Of a stretch of DNA of 64,000 bases, positions 1-12,772 are shown piece after piece; position 1 is the stretch's first letter, and each line of letters begins with the position of its first letter. Source of the DNA: Talinum fruticosum (Eukaryota > Streptophyta > Magnoliopsida > Caryophyllales > Talinaceae); contig JAITYX010000010.1 of assembly GCA_021018815.1 (NCBI GenBank), positions 2,728,001 through 2,792,000 of the forward strand. Direction: 5' to 3'. The notes under the pieces are model-generated. The model worked only from the letters and a program-made list of their open reading frames with translations, had not been told where the DNA came from and searched no databases. The position numbers and the translations under genes are program-made.

Positions 1-2890
1 GCCGACTTCAGGGATTTAAACAAGGCTAGTCCTAAAGAAGATTTCCCATTGCCTCATATCGATCTCCTGGTGGATAATACAACGGGTCATGCTTTGCTTT
101 CGTTTATGGACGGTTATGCTCGGGTATACTCAAGTGAAGATGGCTGAAGAAAATATGGAAAAGACGACCTTCATCACTCAATGGGGATTTATTGTTATGT
201 GGTGATGTCATTTGGGCTCAAGAATGTTGTTGCAACATATCGAGAGGACAACAATAACTCTACTTCATGATATGATCCATAAAGAAGCTGAAGTGTACGT
301 AGATGATATGATCATAAAATGCAAAGATAGGGTAGGCCACCTACCCAACCCGAGAAAATTCTTTCATAGACTTAGGAACTATAACATGCCCCTTAATCCT
401 CAAAAGTGTTCCCTTAGAGTGACCTCGGGAAACTGCTAGGCTATGTTGTAAGTCTTAGAGGGATTGAAGTTGATCCATCCAAGATCAAAGCCATTCAGGA
501 TATCCCTCCACCAAGTACGTAAAAAGAGATAAGAGGTTTCCTAGGACGTTTACGAGTACATCAGTCATTTCATATCAAAACCGACTATGGTTTGTGAACC
601 TATTTTTAAGAAATTAAAGAAAGGATCTCGAGCCATTTGGGATACCGAGTGCCAACAAGCATTCGAAAGGGTTAAGGAATACCTGGCTAATCCTTAAGTG
701 TTAATTCCACCCAAATCAGGGAAACCTTTGCTTCTATATCTCACCACAATGGAAACGGCCATGGGAGCCATGCTAGCTCAACGAGAGATGGAAAAGAAGA
801 ATGAGCGATCTACTATCTAAGTAAGAAGTTCCTGGATTATGCGACTAGATACACACGATTAAAGAAGACATCATTGGCATTAGTTTGGGCTACGAAGAAG
901 CTCACACACTACATGTTAGCCCACATGGTGCATGTAGTGGCACTTATGGATCCTATTAAGTATATACTTAAGCAACCGACTATCGCGAGTAAGATAGCCC
1001 GATGGATTGTCATGCTATCGAATTCGAAGTCAAGCTCGTCCCCCAAAAGGCAATCAAAGGAAGGATAGTGTACGAATTCTTAGCTAATCCGCTCGTGCTC
1101 GAATCGCAACCCGAACACCTTAACTTTCTGGATGAAGACATTCTACAAGTAGAGGTAGACGTTTAAACAATGTATTTTGATGGTGCTTCCAATCGGAAGG
1201 GCTTTAGAGTAGGAATTCTTTTAGTCTCATTTAAGGGAGCATATACTCCATTTTTAGTCAAATTAGACTTTGAAGTCACGAATAATGCTTGCAGAGTACG
1301 AAGCTTGCATCTCAGGACTTGAAGCTGCTACGGAGATCGGGGTCAAGAATATCGGGGTTTTCAGTGACTCCAGTTTGATCATCAACCGGATTTCGCAAAT
1401 GTGGATTGGTATGTAATGAAGCCTTGGCACCGTACCAAGCATACCCGAAAAAATGTCTAAACACTTTAAAAACATCTCTGTCACTTACCTTCCTAGGGAT
1501 GATAACTAATTTGCGGATGCACTAGCTAACTTAGCATCCATGATCAATATCCCTATTGGCATTCATTAAATGCCCTTTCGGTTTGAGCGACGGAGTCATC
1601 CTACACACATATGTACATTAAAAGTGTCTCTAGAAGTGTCTAATACTAACCAAACTAGTTGGTATCACGATATTTATCAGTATTTGGATAAGCAAAAGTA
1701 TCCCTTTGACTCCACACCTATAGCCCAATGAGCCATCGGGATATTATCCGCCCAATTCGTCATCAATCGAGGGCAATTGTTTAAGAAAAGCAATTTCGGG
1801 ATTAACTTACTTTGTGTCAATCAACATGAAGCAAAGTGCATCATGGAGGAAATACATGGTGGGGAGTGCGGACCTCATAGGAATGGTAGGATGTTGGTCT
1901 AGAAGGTTCGGAGGCTTGGTTATTATCTGGTCAACCATGACATCGGATCTGTCATGATTTTGTTAGAAAATGTCATTAATGTTAAGTGTATGCAAATTTA
2001 CAACACCAACCATTGTCATTTCTCACAATGTTACCTCCACCTTAGCCATTTTCAGTTTGGGGTATAGACATTATTGGTAAGGTGACTCCTAAAGGAAAAG
2101 GTGGTCATGAATTTGTGTTAGTAGCAATCGGCTATTTCACTAACTAGGTAGAGGTAGCTTCCTATGTAACTTTGACATCGAAACAGGTAGCCAAGTTCAT
2201 TACCCAATATATCATCTCTCGTTATGGGGTGCCCCATGAGTTAATAAGTGATCATGATAGCCATTTTAAGAAGGAAGTAGTAGATTTGTTGGATAAGTAC
2301 AAAATCCAACATCACAAGTCTATTAGAGCCTCGGACCAACAAACCAGCTTGAGGCGGCTAATAAGAATATTAGGAAGATAGTAGAGAAAATGGTAGTTAC
2401 CTATAAGGATTGGCCCAAAAATTACCTTTCTCTTTTTGGGGTTATAGAACTTATATTAGAGCCTCTACGGGAGCAACACCTTACTCCCTAGTTTATGGAA
2501 TAGAAGCAGTCCTTCAAATTGAGATCGTCATTCCCTCATTAAAGATAATTGCTTGAGAGCTAAATTCTAGAAGCGAGAATGGGCCAAAGCATGTTATGAG
2601 AGTTAGTATTATTGGATGAAAGGCACCTCAAAGCCTTACATAATGTCCAAATATATCACTCTCGCTTATCCAGGGCATGTAATAAGAAGGTTAAGCCTCA
2701 AAATTTGCAAATTGAGGATTTGGTCCTTAAGGAGATAAAAGCACCAATTCGGGATCCGCGGGGAACTTTAAGCCCAATTGGCAATGCTCGTTTATACTTG
2801 GTTAAATCTTTCCTCGTAGAGTGGTTAAATTAACCGATTTGGACAGAGAAGAGATTGTCCAATACACCAACTTAGATTAGTTGAAGAAGT
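1..2890 (+). pseudogene. Tat-lineage Ty3/gypsy pol remnant (element A: RT, RNase H, second RNase H, integrase)
   Basis: Polymerase of a Ty3/gypsy retrotransposon that enters the window inside reverse transcriptase. Translating the plus strand in pieces gives an RT start (ADFRDLNKASPKEDFPLPHI), the catalytic YVDDM at about 295-310, a decayed RNase H at about 550-1080, a second archaeal-type RNase H at about 1165-1560 (YFDGASNRKGF), and an integrase core at about 2110-2390 (GVPHELISDH, then SHFKKEVVDLL) followed by a C-terminal segment to about 2860. The second RNase H before integrase marks the Tat group. Stops and frameshifts occur throughout (for example near 160, 700 and 2140), so it is dead. 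It is closely related to element B at 18977-28570. Confidence 0.9.
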
Positions 2891-4292
2891 ACTACGTCTA
2901 GCATACCGCTAGGCAGTGAGGCACGACCAGCCCAACCAGGCTAGGCCATGGCGGGAACCGGCCACCACGCGGACAATGGTGGGCTGGCCGAGCCACGATT
3001 TTCCCTTTGGATTGTGGTATTCTGGTTCCTTTATTATTTAATGGATGGCCCAATTAGACAATCCATCGGTGTCTTTTATTTATTTTAAGAGCGAGTCCAA
3101 TTAGGCGGTCCAATTTATCCTTTTTTTTTTTGTTTTTACCTCTACGTGAGCGATTGAAAATATAAAAGTATAGCATAATACATACTTTTTTCTAATATAA
3201 GGTAAGCCTACTACTTACCTAAATACATAGCTAATAAAGGGAAATAATTGCAAGCATATTACTTGTAAAGTACTAATAACACTATTCTAAAGAGGCAAAA
3301 CTAAATCTCCCTTTCTTTTATTCGACCTAACTTCTATCCTAGGAGTCCGAGTCCTAGTCTATCTTTAATTTCTTTCCCTTAGGATCACTAGACTCGGTTT
3401 CTTCATCCCGGGTGCGTTCCTTCAGTTCTTGAATTCAACGGGCCCTCCTTTCTTCAGCTGCTTATGCTTCGTTTCTCTTCGACAAGGCGTTCATCCATCC
3501 GAGGGTTTATTTCATGAATTTGGAGAGGGACAAGCAGCACGAACAATTTCTTCAGGATCTATCTCTCTGAGTCTCGGTGCCATCCACCGTTGGGGATCTA
3601 CTTCTATTATCCACTCTAGACAATAGGGAGAAACAATAATGTTGGGTATGGCTTTAGGTGTCAATAAATCTACAGGTGTCAACAGCTTGACGAGACCTCT
3701 CCAATATTCGGGCCACCACCTAGTACTGTTTAGAGCTATGATGCCCTTTGAATAAGTTAAAGCTAGCAGGCCGGATACAATCCAATAGAAGTATTACTTG
3801 CTCTCTCCCTATTTGCCGTAACACACGGCTAGGGAAGTGATATGTGTTGCTTCCCGGGCCAAATAGACTAAAGAAAGGGAGTTGTGAGGTATGTTTTTAC
3901 ACTAGGACATCTTCTAGTGTTTAACATACCAAAGAAGATTGGCCCGTTTCATGGTTTTTTTGGCCCGAGCAATCCTCGAACCATTTATCTCCTGCCCCAA
4001 CCCATAGCTCACACCATGTTCTTACTTCGGACCATGCACTTGAGATTTTCCGTTTTTCTTTTTATTATTTTCTTTTAGGGGAATGGGGGCTAATGCAATT
4101 TTTTAATTTGTCTTTATAATTTTTCTAAGTTTTGTGCAACATATTAAATAAAAGAATGCATTTTTAGAATCGAGTCTCACATCTCATCCCATTGCATAAG
4201 AGTCTTCATGACAAAGCAAATATTACATTAATAAACAAACACCCTACAAGGGACTCATTAACCAGATAGCGACAAAAGCGGCAAGGAGCCTC
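2891..4292 (+). other. 3' non-coding region of Tat element A
   Basis: Follows the integrase. It opens with a GC-rich segment containing an inverted repeat (about 2930-3000, CCGGCCACC / GGCTGGCCG). Blocks here are shared with element B at 25460-27926, for example AGGTAAGCCTACTACTTACC near 3200 and near 25790. A purine-rich tract (AGGGGAATGGGGGCT) at about 4076-4092 lies just before the end of the antisense gene. No sense-strand gene is supported. Confidence 0.6.
3345..3640 (-). pseudogene. possible second antisense coding remnant in Tat element A
   Basis: On the minus strand a frame starting near 3620 (VDPQRWMAPRLREIDPEEIV) resembles a frame at the equivalent place in element B (near 26200; VDPKRCKTPRAQELDLKELV). 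Both then lead toward a short charged end (SSDPKGK). Each has stops or frame changes. It lies downstream of the well-supported antisense gene at 4293-6837 and could be an extra exon of it, a separate ORF, or chance conservation. I do not recognise the family. Confidence 0.3.
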
Positions 4293-6837
4293 CTAAGCAT
4301 CGTCATCGGAGTCGTCGAAGATGTAATCCCCGAAGTCATCCAAGATAGATGTAGAGAACCAACCACCTTCATCACCTTGATAAGAGCTTATGCCTTGATC
4401 CCAAGATTGAGAAGCTTCATGGGTCGGACTGCTATAAGAAGACCGAGGGAAATAAAGAGGGTTCCCATGACGGTCGAAAGCCTGCAAGGGTAGGATGTTT
4501 AAGCTCTCCCCATAATAGTCGGGTCCTACATTAGAAGCGCTAGGCCTAGAAGTGCTAGGCCTTGCCTCGAAAGCACTCCTATGACGCGCACGTCGTGAAG
4601 AACCTTGTCTAGCATTATTACTAGAAGGTGCTTGTTGATCGGGAGCATGAGATTGTGTCCCTATAAGACTATTGGAGGGAGGTGCTCGGATCGGTGCCTT
4701 TATAAGATCGGAGGAGCGATTAGCAAATCACTAAAAGCTCAATGAAACAAGCACTCTACTAATAAAAAACTAACCCGGAAAGTAGGGAAGGATCACCCGA
4801 GTGAGGAAGTTCTGGACTCCTTGAAGAGCAAATTGAAATATGATAAACATGGTCCTAGATTGCTCCTGGTCGTACTTGCAAAGTTAATTTTGATGGTATC
4901 AGAAAGAAAAATACTTTTAGCACACAACTAAAAGAAAAAGAACATAAAACTCTTACCCCTCGCAATTCCTAGGAAAGGGATGCTCAACACATTCTTCTTC
5001 TAAGATTTCCGAAATTCTTACAAAACGAGGAGGTCTCCTAGGAAGATTAACATCCACATCGATACTCATAATATGGATATCCGCAAGAATAAGCTGCCAA
5101 AAGATGAATATTAAAAATTTCCACGAAGAAATTCAACTTACAAGGAGAAAGTTGAAAACTTACCAATTGGGTCATGATTCGTGCCGCATGATGGGCACGG
5201 GACGTGTTCAAGTTTAGAAGTGAGGTAAATGGATACCCCACCATAGCCGCTGCTTAGAAGAGAACGAAAATAGAACATGGTCGGAGGTGGATCGACAGGA
5301 ACAAATGGAAGCCATGTGTTGACCCAGATTTGAGGAGTGACCTTCTCCCCAAGATACCAATAGAATCCAAAAGGACCTTCAAACAAGATCCTTCGTTCAC
5401 TCAATTCTCATGCCATAAGGATACTTTGAGGAAGTTGGAGTTAGGCCCAAGGATGGAAGTTGGCCTACATACAAGGATTATCAATAAATCAGCTAGCAAG
5501 AATGAAAGGCAACAAGAAAATGAATGAAAAACAGTAAATGTTTAGGGTTGGAGTCCACCACAAGCGGCCCCACAGGTAGTGGCATAGGCTGTGGGTAGGG
5601 TCAGAGAGCTAAAAGTGTGATAAAAACTTCTCTTAACCATATTTTGAAGCAAATTTTGAGAACGAAGCAGCATACTGAGTTCACAAGATTGAGGGCTAAT
5701 CTCAAGAAGTCTATTCCATGAATCATAAGACGTTGAAGATAGACTTTAGCCCATGATACGGATGCCGGAAACACGAGTCGATTTCTCGAACCAGGAAACG
5801 AGATGTCGGAAATATTCATATAACCACGACTACATTTTTGACAAATCAAGTAAATTTTTTTATCCACACAAGATGAAAAATATGTGTATTGAAGAAAAGG
5901 AGAGTTTCAGCATACCTCAACAATCTTCCACAAGCCATTCAAAGGTAAATAATTGGTGGAGTCCGGCTCCGGTTTTGTATGCTTGCACATCGGCACGGAG
6001 GCCCCTAATGAGGCAAGTGTATATGAGAGCACCCCAATTGAGTTTCTTTGTTTTATCGAGACCTACTAAGTTCACCAAATAGTCAACATGAACTTTAGCG
6101 ACCTGGTCGAGAGAAGAGGATCGTACTCAAGAGAAGGGCAAGCACGATCTGGACTTGTTGTTAGGGAGAATGTTGAGGCCATAAAATAACATCTTCAAAA
6201 GCCCGGAAAAGGACGGTATAATTAAAGTGATTACTTGTGAGGAAATTTATCGGCTATAAGACCAAAGAGGTTTCGGAGGTAGTCACGGTTTTTGTACAAA
6301 TTCGGGTCATAGGCTAGAGGTTCTCCCGAAAAGCCCAAGCCGGATCAAACAAGTAAAATCAAAATGACTTATGGTAATCTCAAGCAAAAGGAAGGTGAAA
6401 TGTATTGGTAATATTCCAAAATGCTCACTAATGGCCCTAATGGGATCCCTGTCCCTCTTATCGGTGAGATGGTATAAAGCAAGGTAAAGAGGTCCAAACC
6501 TATCATTATACATGACATCCTCAAGAGGAAAGTTCATCCTCCCACATGTCTCCAAAAATTTGGGAATAGCTCCACTACTTCGAATCGAGCCTTTCTACAA
6601 GACACAATCTAACAAGATTTTAGTTAAAGAGTTACTCTAAATGAGCAAATGAAGAGGTTTAAGCCAACTAGCTTACCGAAGAGGAAATAGCCAGCGAGGA
6701 AACATGATTTTCAACCTAAACTAAAAGGTCGCTCGGATCTGTTCACTTTGGGATTGCCATTCTCGCTCGAGGAAAGAGTTTTGAGTAAGCTTCTCCGCCC
6801 TAGATCTTCCAGCAGGATGTGCTCTTCTTCTAGACAT
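4293..6837 (-). pseudogene. eight-exon antisense gene carried in the 3' region of Tat element A
   Basis: Read on the minus strand this is a spliced gene. Proposed exons are 6677-6837, 6235-6594, 5916-6122, about 5690-5829, 5164-5464, 4957-5093, 4775-4874 and 4293-4697; most introns have clean GT donors (GTAAGC, GTATGC, GTAAGT, GTAAGAG) and AG acceptors (TTGTAG, GACCAG, ATGTAG, GGCAG). It begins MSRRRAHPAGRSRAEKL. Exon 2 has LEDVMYNDRFGPLYLALYHL and FGILPIHFTFLLLEIT, exon 3 NWGALIYTCLIRGLRADVQ and FTFEWLVE, exon 5 VTPQIWVNTWLPFVPVDPPP. The last exon is polar and ends in an acidic tail (DDFGDYIFDDSDDDA). The pattern loosely recalls plant mobile domain proteins, but I would not name it firmly. 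One stop in exon 1 and frameshifts near 6310 and 5760 mark decay. Element B keeps exons 7 and 8 with the same splice sites. Confidence 0.72.
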
Positions 6838-7514
6838 TTTAAAGACAAGAGATTTTGAGAACCAACTAGTTTTCAAGAAAGAGCAAAGTAAGAAAGCACA
6901 AGAGGATAGCCAAGCGTATAAGACAAGGGTCAAGCAAGTAGTGGGGACCCAAGAGAATTCGACAGGGGCATGTAGGGGCCATGCTTGCCAAAGACCGACC
7001 GGCGCTAGCCATGAGGAGCCAAGAGGTCCAATCGGCGACAACCTCTGCAGCTTAGCCCACCTCCCTAGCCTATGCAGCTTTGTCTAACCGAGTCATGTGA
7101 GCTTTGTCCCCTTGTGCATGCAAGTGGTCATTTCCGTGCCCACTAATCGGCTTCTCGGGAACAGTTTTATCGATCCATTTTCGATCGAATTATTCAGGTA
7201 CAACACTAAACTTTTGTCAATTCAATTATACACTAGCAAGTATGCTAGTACAGCAGATTATTTAGCCAAGCTTCAAATCAAAGAACGATTGAAGTTTCAG
7301 CATTAAAATATACCAAGCTTTAGGGTCTAATAAAGCCAAGCTTAGGATCTTATTATCACACTTCGAACGCATGCATTGCAATCAAGTTTAGGCTTTATTT
7401 TGGAGTTCGGGTTCGATTACAACCAATTCCAAATATCAAATAATACGAGAATATCAAAAGCGGAGGTAAGTATCCTTTAGTGTCTACTTTGACCCTTCGG
7501 CCTTTTAGTCTCGA
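6838..7514. other. spacer between antisense gene start and polypurine tract of element A
   Basis: No conserved frame is evident. It would hold any promoter for the antisense gene; I see no convincing TATA box there, only a weak TTATAC-like motif on the minus strand near 6926. Confidence 0.4.
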
Positions 7515-7532
7515 GTCAAAGTGGGGGCTAAC
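7515..7532 (+). other. polypurine tract of Tat element A
   Basis: The tract CAAAGTGGGGGCTAA directly precedes the 3' LTR, as expected for the plus-strand primer of an LTR retrotransposon. Confidence 0.75.
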
Positions 7533-9191
7533 CGTAGACACCTAAAAAGTGTCGTCCCTTATCTCTTTATTTACGTATTTTATTACGTTGGCCCGATGAT
7601 GAAATCCTGAGTCCTATTTGAGGATTTGGATCTCGGATTGTGATCGATTGGTGCGACATAAGCCATTAAACCACAAAAACCCCCAGCACCAAATAAATAC
7701 ACTTTTGCCTTAGGTCAATCCACAAATCCCCCTTTCTTTCGGGCGATCTAAGAACTGGGCCGAGCCTTAAGAGACAATGGAGTCTAGTGCTATGTGTCAG
7801 GAAATTCCAAGTTCGAGAATATCGCATTTTAGTTTTGTCCAAATCGGACATGGAGTTGCGGACCGAAGACGACGTTAAAGCATTGCATTTCATGATCACG
7901 AGCGTCAAAGTATTGCGTTTAAGTTCCATAAGACAGACCACACAAGACTAGGAACTTCCCCTTTCAAAGTGACATTGTGGTTGACACCTGCCTTCTAGAA
8001 GTATTAAGTGGAACACTATTTTTGGCTTGGAGAATCCCTTGAAGACACATGAGGGAACGAAACCCTAGGAGCGCCCGGGTTGCCGGCGCCTACCCACCAA
8101 GTTCTATCCGGTTCTATCACTTACTTATCTAGTCCAATCTCTAAGTATTTGGCCTGGTTTATTTTGTCGCTATTTGGATAATAGATTAGAGGAAAATCCT
8201 AGGTCATTTGTCACCTAGGTCCTCTCCTATAAATAGAGAGCCTTGGCTCTCATTCCCATGTGGCTTCTTGCATTAGAGTCACGCTATAGAAAGTTACCCC
8301 GAGTACCGATATCTAAACGTTACTCTGCTGAAATTACCACTCACTCATCTTTTGTTTACTCACTGCAATTGAATTTGTGTAAAGAGCTAAAGAATATTCG
8401 ATTATTTTGATCTATGGGTACTTATTCAAGTGATCGTTACTATACCCTACACACATATTCCACAAAAACAAGCCGTTTTTCTTTCGCTTGTCGCCATTGC
8501 ATTAAGAGATCTAGTGTGGAGATCCAAATCAGCAAGTTGGGACGACACTGAGGGCAATTATTCAACCTTCAAATGGTTTATTGATTTTCATTCCTTTCAT
8601 CGCTTTCAGTATTATGGTTTAAGAAATGCAATCGCTCCTTTTAATTCCTCCCCTCCGATGTAATTGTTTTACTTTTTGCTTTTCTTTTCTTTATCGCTTT
8701 CTTTACCGCTTTTTTATCAATTTATTTATTATGTTTGGTTGCTTTTATTTATCGTCATAATACGCCACTTACTTGTTTGTTTCACATCATTTTAATCCAT
8801 TACTCGAACTAGTAATGGTCGTCTTGGGACGGGCGGAAAGGAAGGGTTTTCCCTATGTTTCGTACCCTCGCTCCCGAATCTTATTCTCGGTTCAAAGACC
8901 GATGGAGTATATTTTTAGCCTCTTTTAGTCTTAATTTTCCCGTACTAAGATTGGAAGAGCAAGCTTTTGTTTTTGTTAGTTTTTCTTTCCTAAAAACCGA
9001 CTAGCGACTCCCTTATTTTATACTTTCTTCTTATTGAATTCGCATCCCGAGTGTTTTCCGATTATAGGCATAATAAAAAATTCATTTTAGATCTACCAAC
9101 CAGGGTCGAGGCCAAGGTTGATTTCATTAGGACCAGCCTTTGGCCGGTGCTCGCCACCGCCGTGTACACGCTGCCGCCTGCACCGCTATGT
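7533..9191 (+). repeat. 3' LTR of Tat element A, left part
   Basis: Starts CGTAGACACCTAAA, a one-base change from the TGTAGACACC start of the related LTR that ends at 17245 on the other strand. The two align along their length: the CGGGCGATC/ CGGACGATC block near 7740 and 17040, and a TATAAATA box followed by a hairpin. It breaks off at about 9191 inside a GC-rich segment where opposite-strand gag-protease sequence starts. The rest of the LTR resumes at 17246. Confidence 0.85.
8228..8251 (+). promoter_or_regulatory. TATA box and adjoining hairpin of Tat LTR
   Basis: TATAAATA at 8228-8235 is followed at once by GAGAGCC-TT-GGCTCTC (7-bp arms, 2-nt loop). The same arrangement is present in the minus-strand LTR at 16534-16557, with loop AA instead of TT. 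It is the likely LTR promoter and 5' end of the transcript. Confidence 0.65.
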
Positions 9192-11967
9192 ACCCGTTTA
9201 GCGTATAGGGAAAGGGCTTGATAGAGCGGATCGTGTGCAATACGAGTCCTCTTAGTTTGAACTTCCCACTTGGCTTGGGCTATTTCCTTAGTAGTGGGTT
9301 GATAACCTAGCCCGAAGTTGTAGCTATGATCGGGGTCAAGGGGTGGAAAAAGTAGGGTGGTGTTCCCTTCGACCTACAACAAGACCTGAAAAATACCCCT
9401 TCTTGCTAAGCATTGAATGGAAACTAGGGTTACCATAACGATTGAAGTTAAGAGGTGCTTCATCCCTTTCTAAGGCAGCGACAGTCTCAAATCCATACGG
9501 TTCCTCATCATTGGCATCATGCTCGATCTCAACTACGGATTCCTTAAAAGTAATAGTAGCACAAAGGTTATCCTTGTTGACACTTATAACTTGACCTTTG
9601 ACGATCATCTTAACTTTCGATGCAATGTAGAGGGCACCGCCCGATGATCATGTAATCAAGGGCGTCGTAGAAGTAAATTGAAGCTAGTCGGGATATCTAG
9701 GACATAGAATTCGATGTTCCTTTCTACCGGCCCTATATTAATTAGGAAGGTCACTATTCCCAAGACTGTTCTTTTAGAATTGTCGTAAGCTCGAAGATAG
9801 ACGGTTTTTAGAGAGTTATTGCTCCCTCATTCCTAACCTTTTAGCAGGTTGTCGAGGGCCACACGTTTATCTGCGATCCATTTTCTACCAAGGTTAGAGG
9901 AACAAACTTGTTGATGCAAGTTATGCTTAAGTAAAGGGCATTGTTGTGTGCAACGCCTTCTTATGGGAGATCTTTTTTATTCAAGGTAATAGTTTCATCC
10001 CCACTCGTTAACCAATCCTACCACTTCCTCTAGCGTAGTTTCGGGAGAGACCTTGATATTACTGAATACATCAATCAAAGCCTCGTCTATGTTTATGGGA
10101 AGCAAATATTAATTACCAGATTGAGATATCGGCGTTTCATTTCTATAGCTGCTTAAGGATTAGGTCTTCTTCTTTTGTAGCTTCAGGCTCTTTTGGGGCT
10201 TCCTGAGTGCATTGTGGACCCGGGGTGTATTGTGCCATCCGGATCTAGTAAGGAATTGGATCGTAAGACTTTCGAGTTTTTCCCAAATGTTTTCTTCTTC
10301 TAAGGGTGGTGTGTGCCAAAAGTCATCGCTATTGTCATCACCATTGCTTCTTGTTTTGTAGACATCTTCTTCATCACTTACCCACAACCCCTAGACTTAC
10401 GGATCTAATGGAGGTAAGCTAAGAAGCGATTTAGACTCGTCAACATCTTGGATAAAAATAGATGGGTCCCATTGACCTGGTGTGGGTTTAGTGAAAATGG
10501 ATAAGATTCCGCTAAAAGGATTTTTATTGTTGTTCGGTTTCTAGGCAACCTTAGGTCAAGGGAGTTGGCCATTTCGAAACATGCTTTCTAGTTTGTTCTT
10601 GAATGTCCAACACTATTTAGTATCGTGTCCTCGTGCACAATGGTACTTGCAAAATTTCACGCATCCTAGTTTTTGGAATGTTTTGCGGTTTCGATTCTTC
10701 TCTAATGAGCGATAACTCTATTTTTCTCTTTTCCAGGAGACGGTCAAGGGCTTTAGTGTAGGTAGTATTAGTAGGAGTATAGTTAGTATACATGTGGAGG
10801 GCATTGACATCTTCACCCCTGCTAGTATTACCTGTATTGGAGGTTTTCTTATATTTGGAATGCTAATTACCTCCATAACCTAGGTTATGACTTTTGTGGT
10901 CGTGATAGACAACTCTTCTTCTATTAGCAAACCAGCATCTCTAATGGTTGAAAAATTCATCATGGAAAGGAATTTGAGGTGCTGATTTTAATTGGGCTGA
11001 AGGTTTTTCATGATAATCCCGACTTGGTCCTTCTCGAAGGGTCGGTCAACCATGTGGGAAGCCTTTGTTCTTCATTAGGCATGAAAATCCGTGAAGCTCT
11101 CCTTCTCACCTTGCTTGATTAAATCTAAGTCTCCGAGAGTAACAAGCATATCGGTGTTATAGGAGTATTAATGTAGGAACTCCTTGCATAGATCGGTCTA
11201 ATTGGCGACCTTACGTAGGTCAACCGCATTGTACCACTTCATTACATGACTGTCGAAAGTCCAGGGAAGATGATGTAGTAAGTGTCTTCGGTAATGTTCG
11301 TAAGAGTCATTACTCCTAAGAAGTTGCACATGTGATGATGGGGATTCTCGGAACCTTTGAACTTGATATAAGGCAAGGTAAACTTTGGAGGTAGTTTACC
11401 CTTAGGGATTGAAGTGAATCCCTTATGATTGAAGTAATGATTACTAAACATGGAAGACTTTCTTAACATCCGTTCTATCTAATCTACACGTGGATCGAGC
11501 TGAGGTTTGGATTCATGCTTAGAGGATTCGTGTTTTGGGACTATCCGGAGGAGACAAGCTAGGTGGAGGTGGAGGATCTCCTCTTCTCAAACGCTCGGCT
11601 TCCTCATCTCTTTTACTATCCTCAATAGCCCTTATGATAGTCTTAATATCCCTCGATATAAATGATATCTTTTCCTCTTGATCATTCATCCTAATTACCA
11701 TCCTGGCTATGTTCTCAATAAGTAAACCGAGATTAAGAGACTCCTCCGGTTTAAATCCATTAGAAGGGAACTCTTTCTAAGTTTTATCGTATGGCAAAGA
11801 GTAGATTGAAGCGGTGTGGTGTGCACCGAAGCTTGTTGCGAGTGGTGTAGACCGCAGAGTAGAAAGAAAAGAAGATGTGCCGGACTCTTTGGCGAGGCGT
11901 CTAATCTTTTAAAGCTCGGATTCCGACGATATTCAGCTATCGTAGACTTCCCTATTCTGTAGCCCAA
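9192..11967 (-). pseudogene. Tat gag-protease remnant (minus-strand element)
   Basis: Minus-strand frames match element B's gag-protease. At 11469-11242 is a gag core piece (FTSIPKGKLPPKFTLPYIKF, NPHHHMCNFLG). A coiled segment lies at 11701-11519 (NDQEEKISFISRDIKT, ending in a proline-rich stretch). A zinc-knuckle-like CKYHCARGHDTK lies near 10640. At 9608-9336 is the post-protease segment (GYFSGLVVGRREHHPTF), whose counterpart in B is near 21280. Many stops break the frame. The similarity to B ends at about 9192. Confidence 0.8.
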
Positions 11968-12772
11968 AGGATGAGGTTTAGGACCATGTCGAGAAAACCG
12001 CTTTTGGGAGGAAGGGACTTAAGCGCGAGACCCGAAGAGACTAAAGATGCTTTTATTTGGATGCACATAAAGAATGCAATGATGAGAAATGAATGATGCA
12101 TGATTTTGCTTGAGATGATGATCTAGCTAATGAATACTTAAAGAAAATATGCTTTTTATTCTAGCTGCATGAAATTGCTTTAGCTAAATGCAAAAAATGA
12201 ACTCCCTTAGTTTGAGATGGATTTGATTTGGCTAATGCGAGATGGACTCATTTAATATGAGATGAATTTGATTTGGCTAGTGCAAATGGACTCACCTAAT
12301 ATGAGATGAATTTGATTTGGCTAATGCAAATGTGCAAATGTAAAAATGGGAATGTAAAAGAAAAGAAAGTCAAACCGACCAAAGATAAGCGGTGACCTTC
12401 GGTAAGATCCCTTTTCGACCGATAAGCGGTGACTACTTAGACCACTTAAAGAAAATTGTAGTATGACTCGGAAATGCAAATAATGGACTAATCCTAGTAA
12501 GAAAAAGGGATTTTTACTTTTGGCTTAATGCACATAATGGACCACCTCTAGAAAATTTATTAAAGTGTTTTTATTTTCACCCATGTAAGGGCTAATCGAG
12601 CACTCCTCACCTAGTCCTAAAGGCTTACAAGTAAAGGATTAAATCTAAAACACACACACTCATTCAAGCATGAAAATGCAGTAAAAGGGACCACCTAATA
12701 ATCAAAAGGTTCTATGGTCAAACGAGGTTGGTAGGATACATGGTGACTTATAGTACGAGAATTCGGTCCTCT
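11968..12772 (-). repeat. gag upstream region with short direct repeats
   Basis: Non-coding or very decayed part of the minus-strand Tat element. At about 12200-12335 a unit of roughly 49 bp (core GAGATGAATTTGATTTGGCTA) recurs three times with small changes. A CCTCT at 12768-12772 may be the target duplication of the next insertion. Confidence 0.45.

Noticed and set aside
1..2890. Integrated pararetrovirus (caulimovirus-like RT with YVDD)
   Set aside because: Integrase, a second RNase H, polypurine tract and LTRs follow, which identify a Tat retrotransposon.
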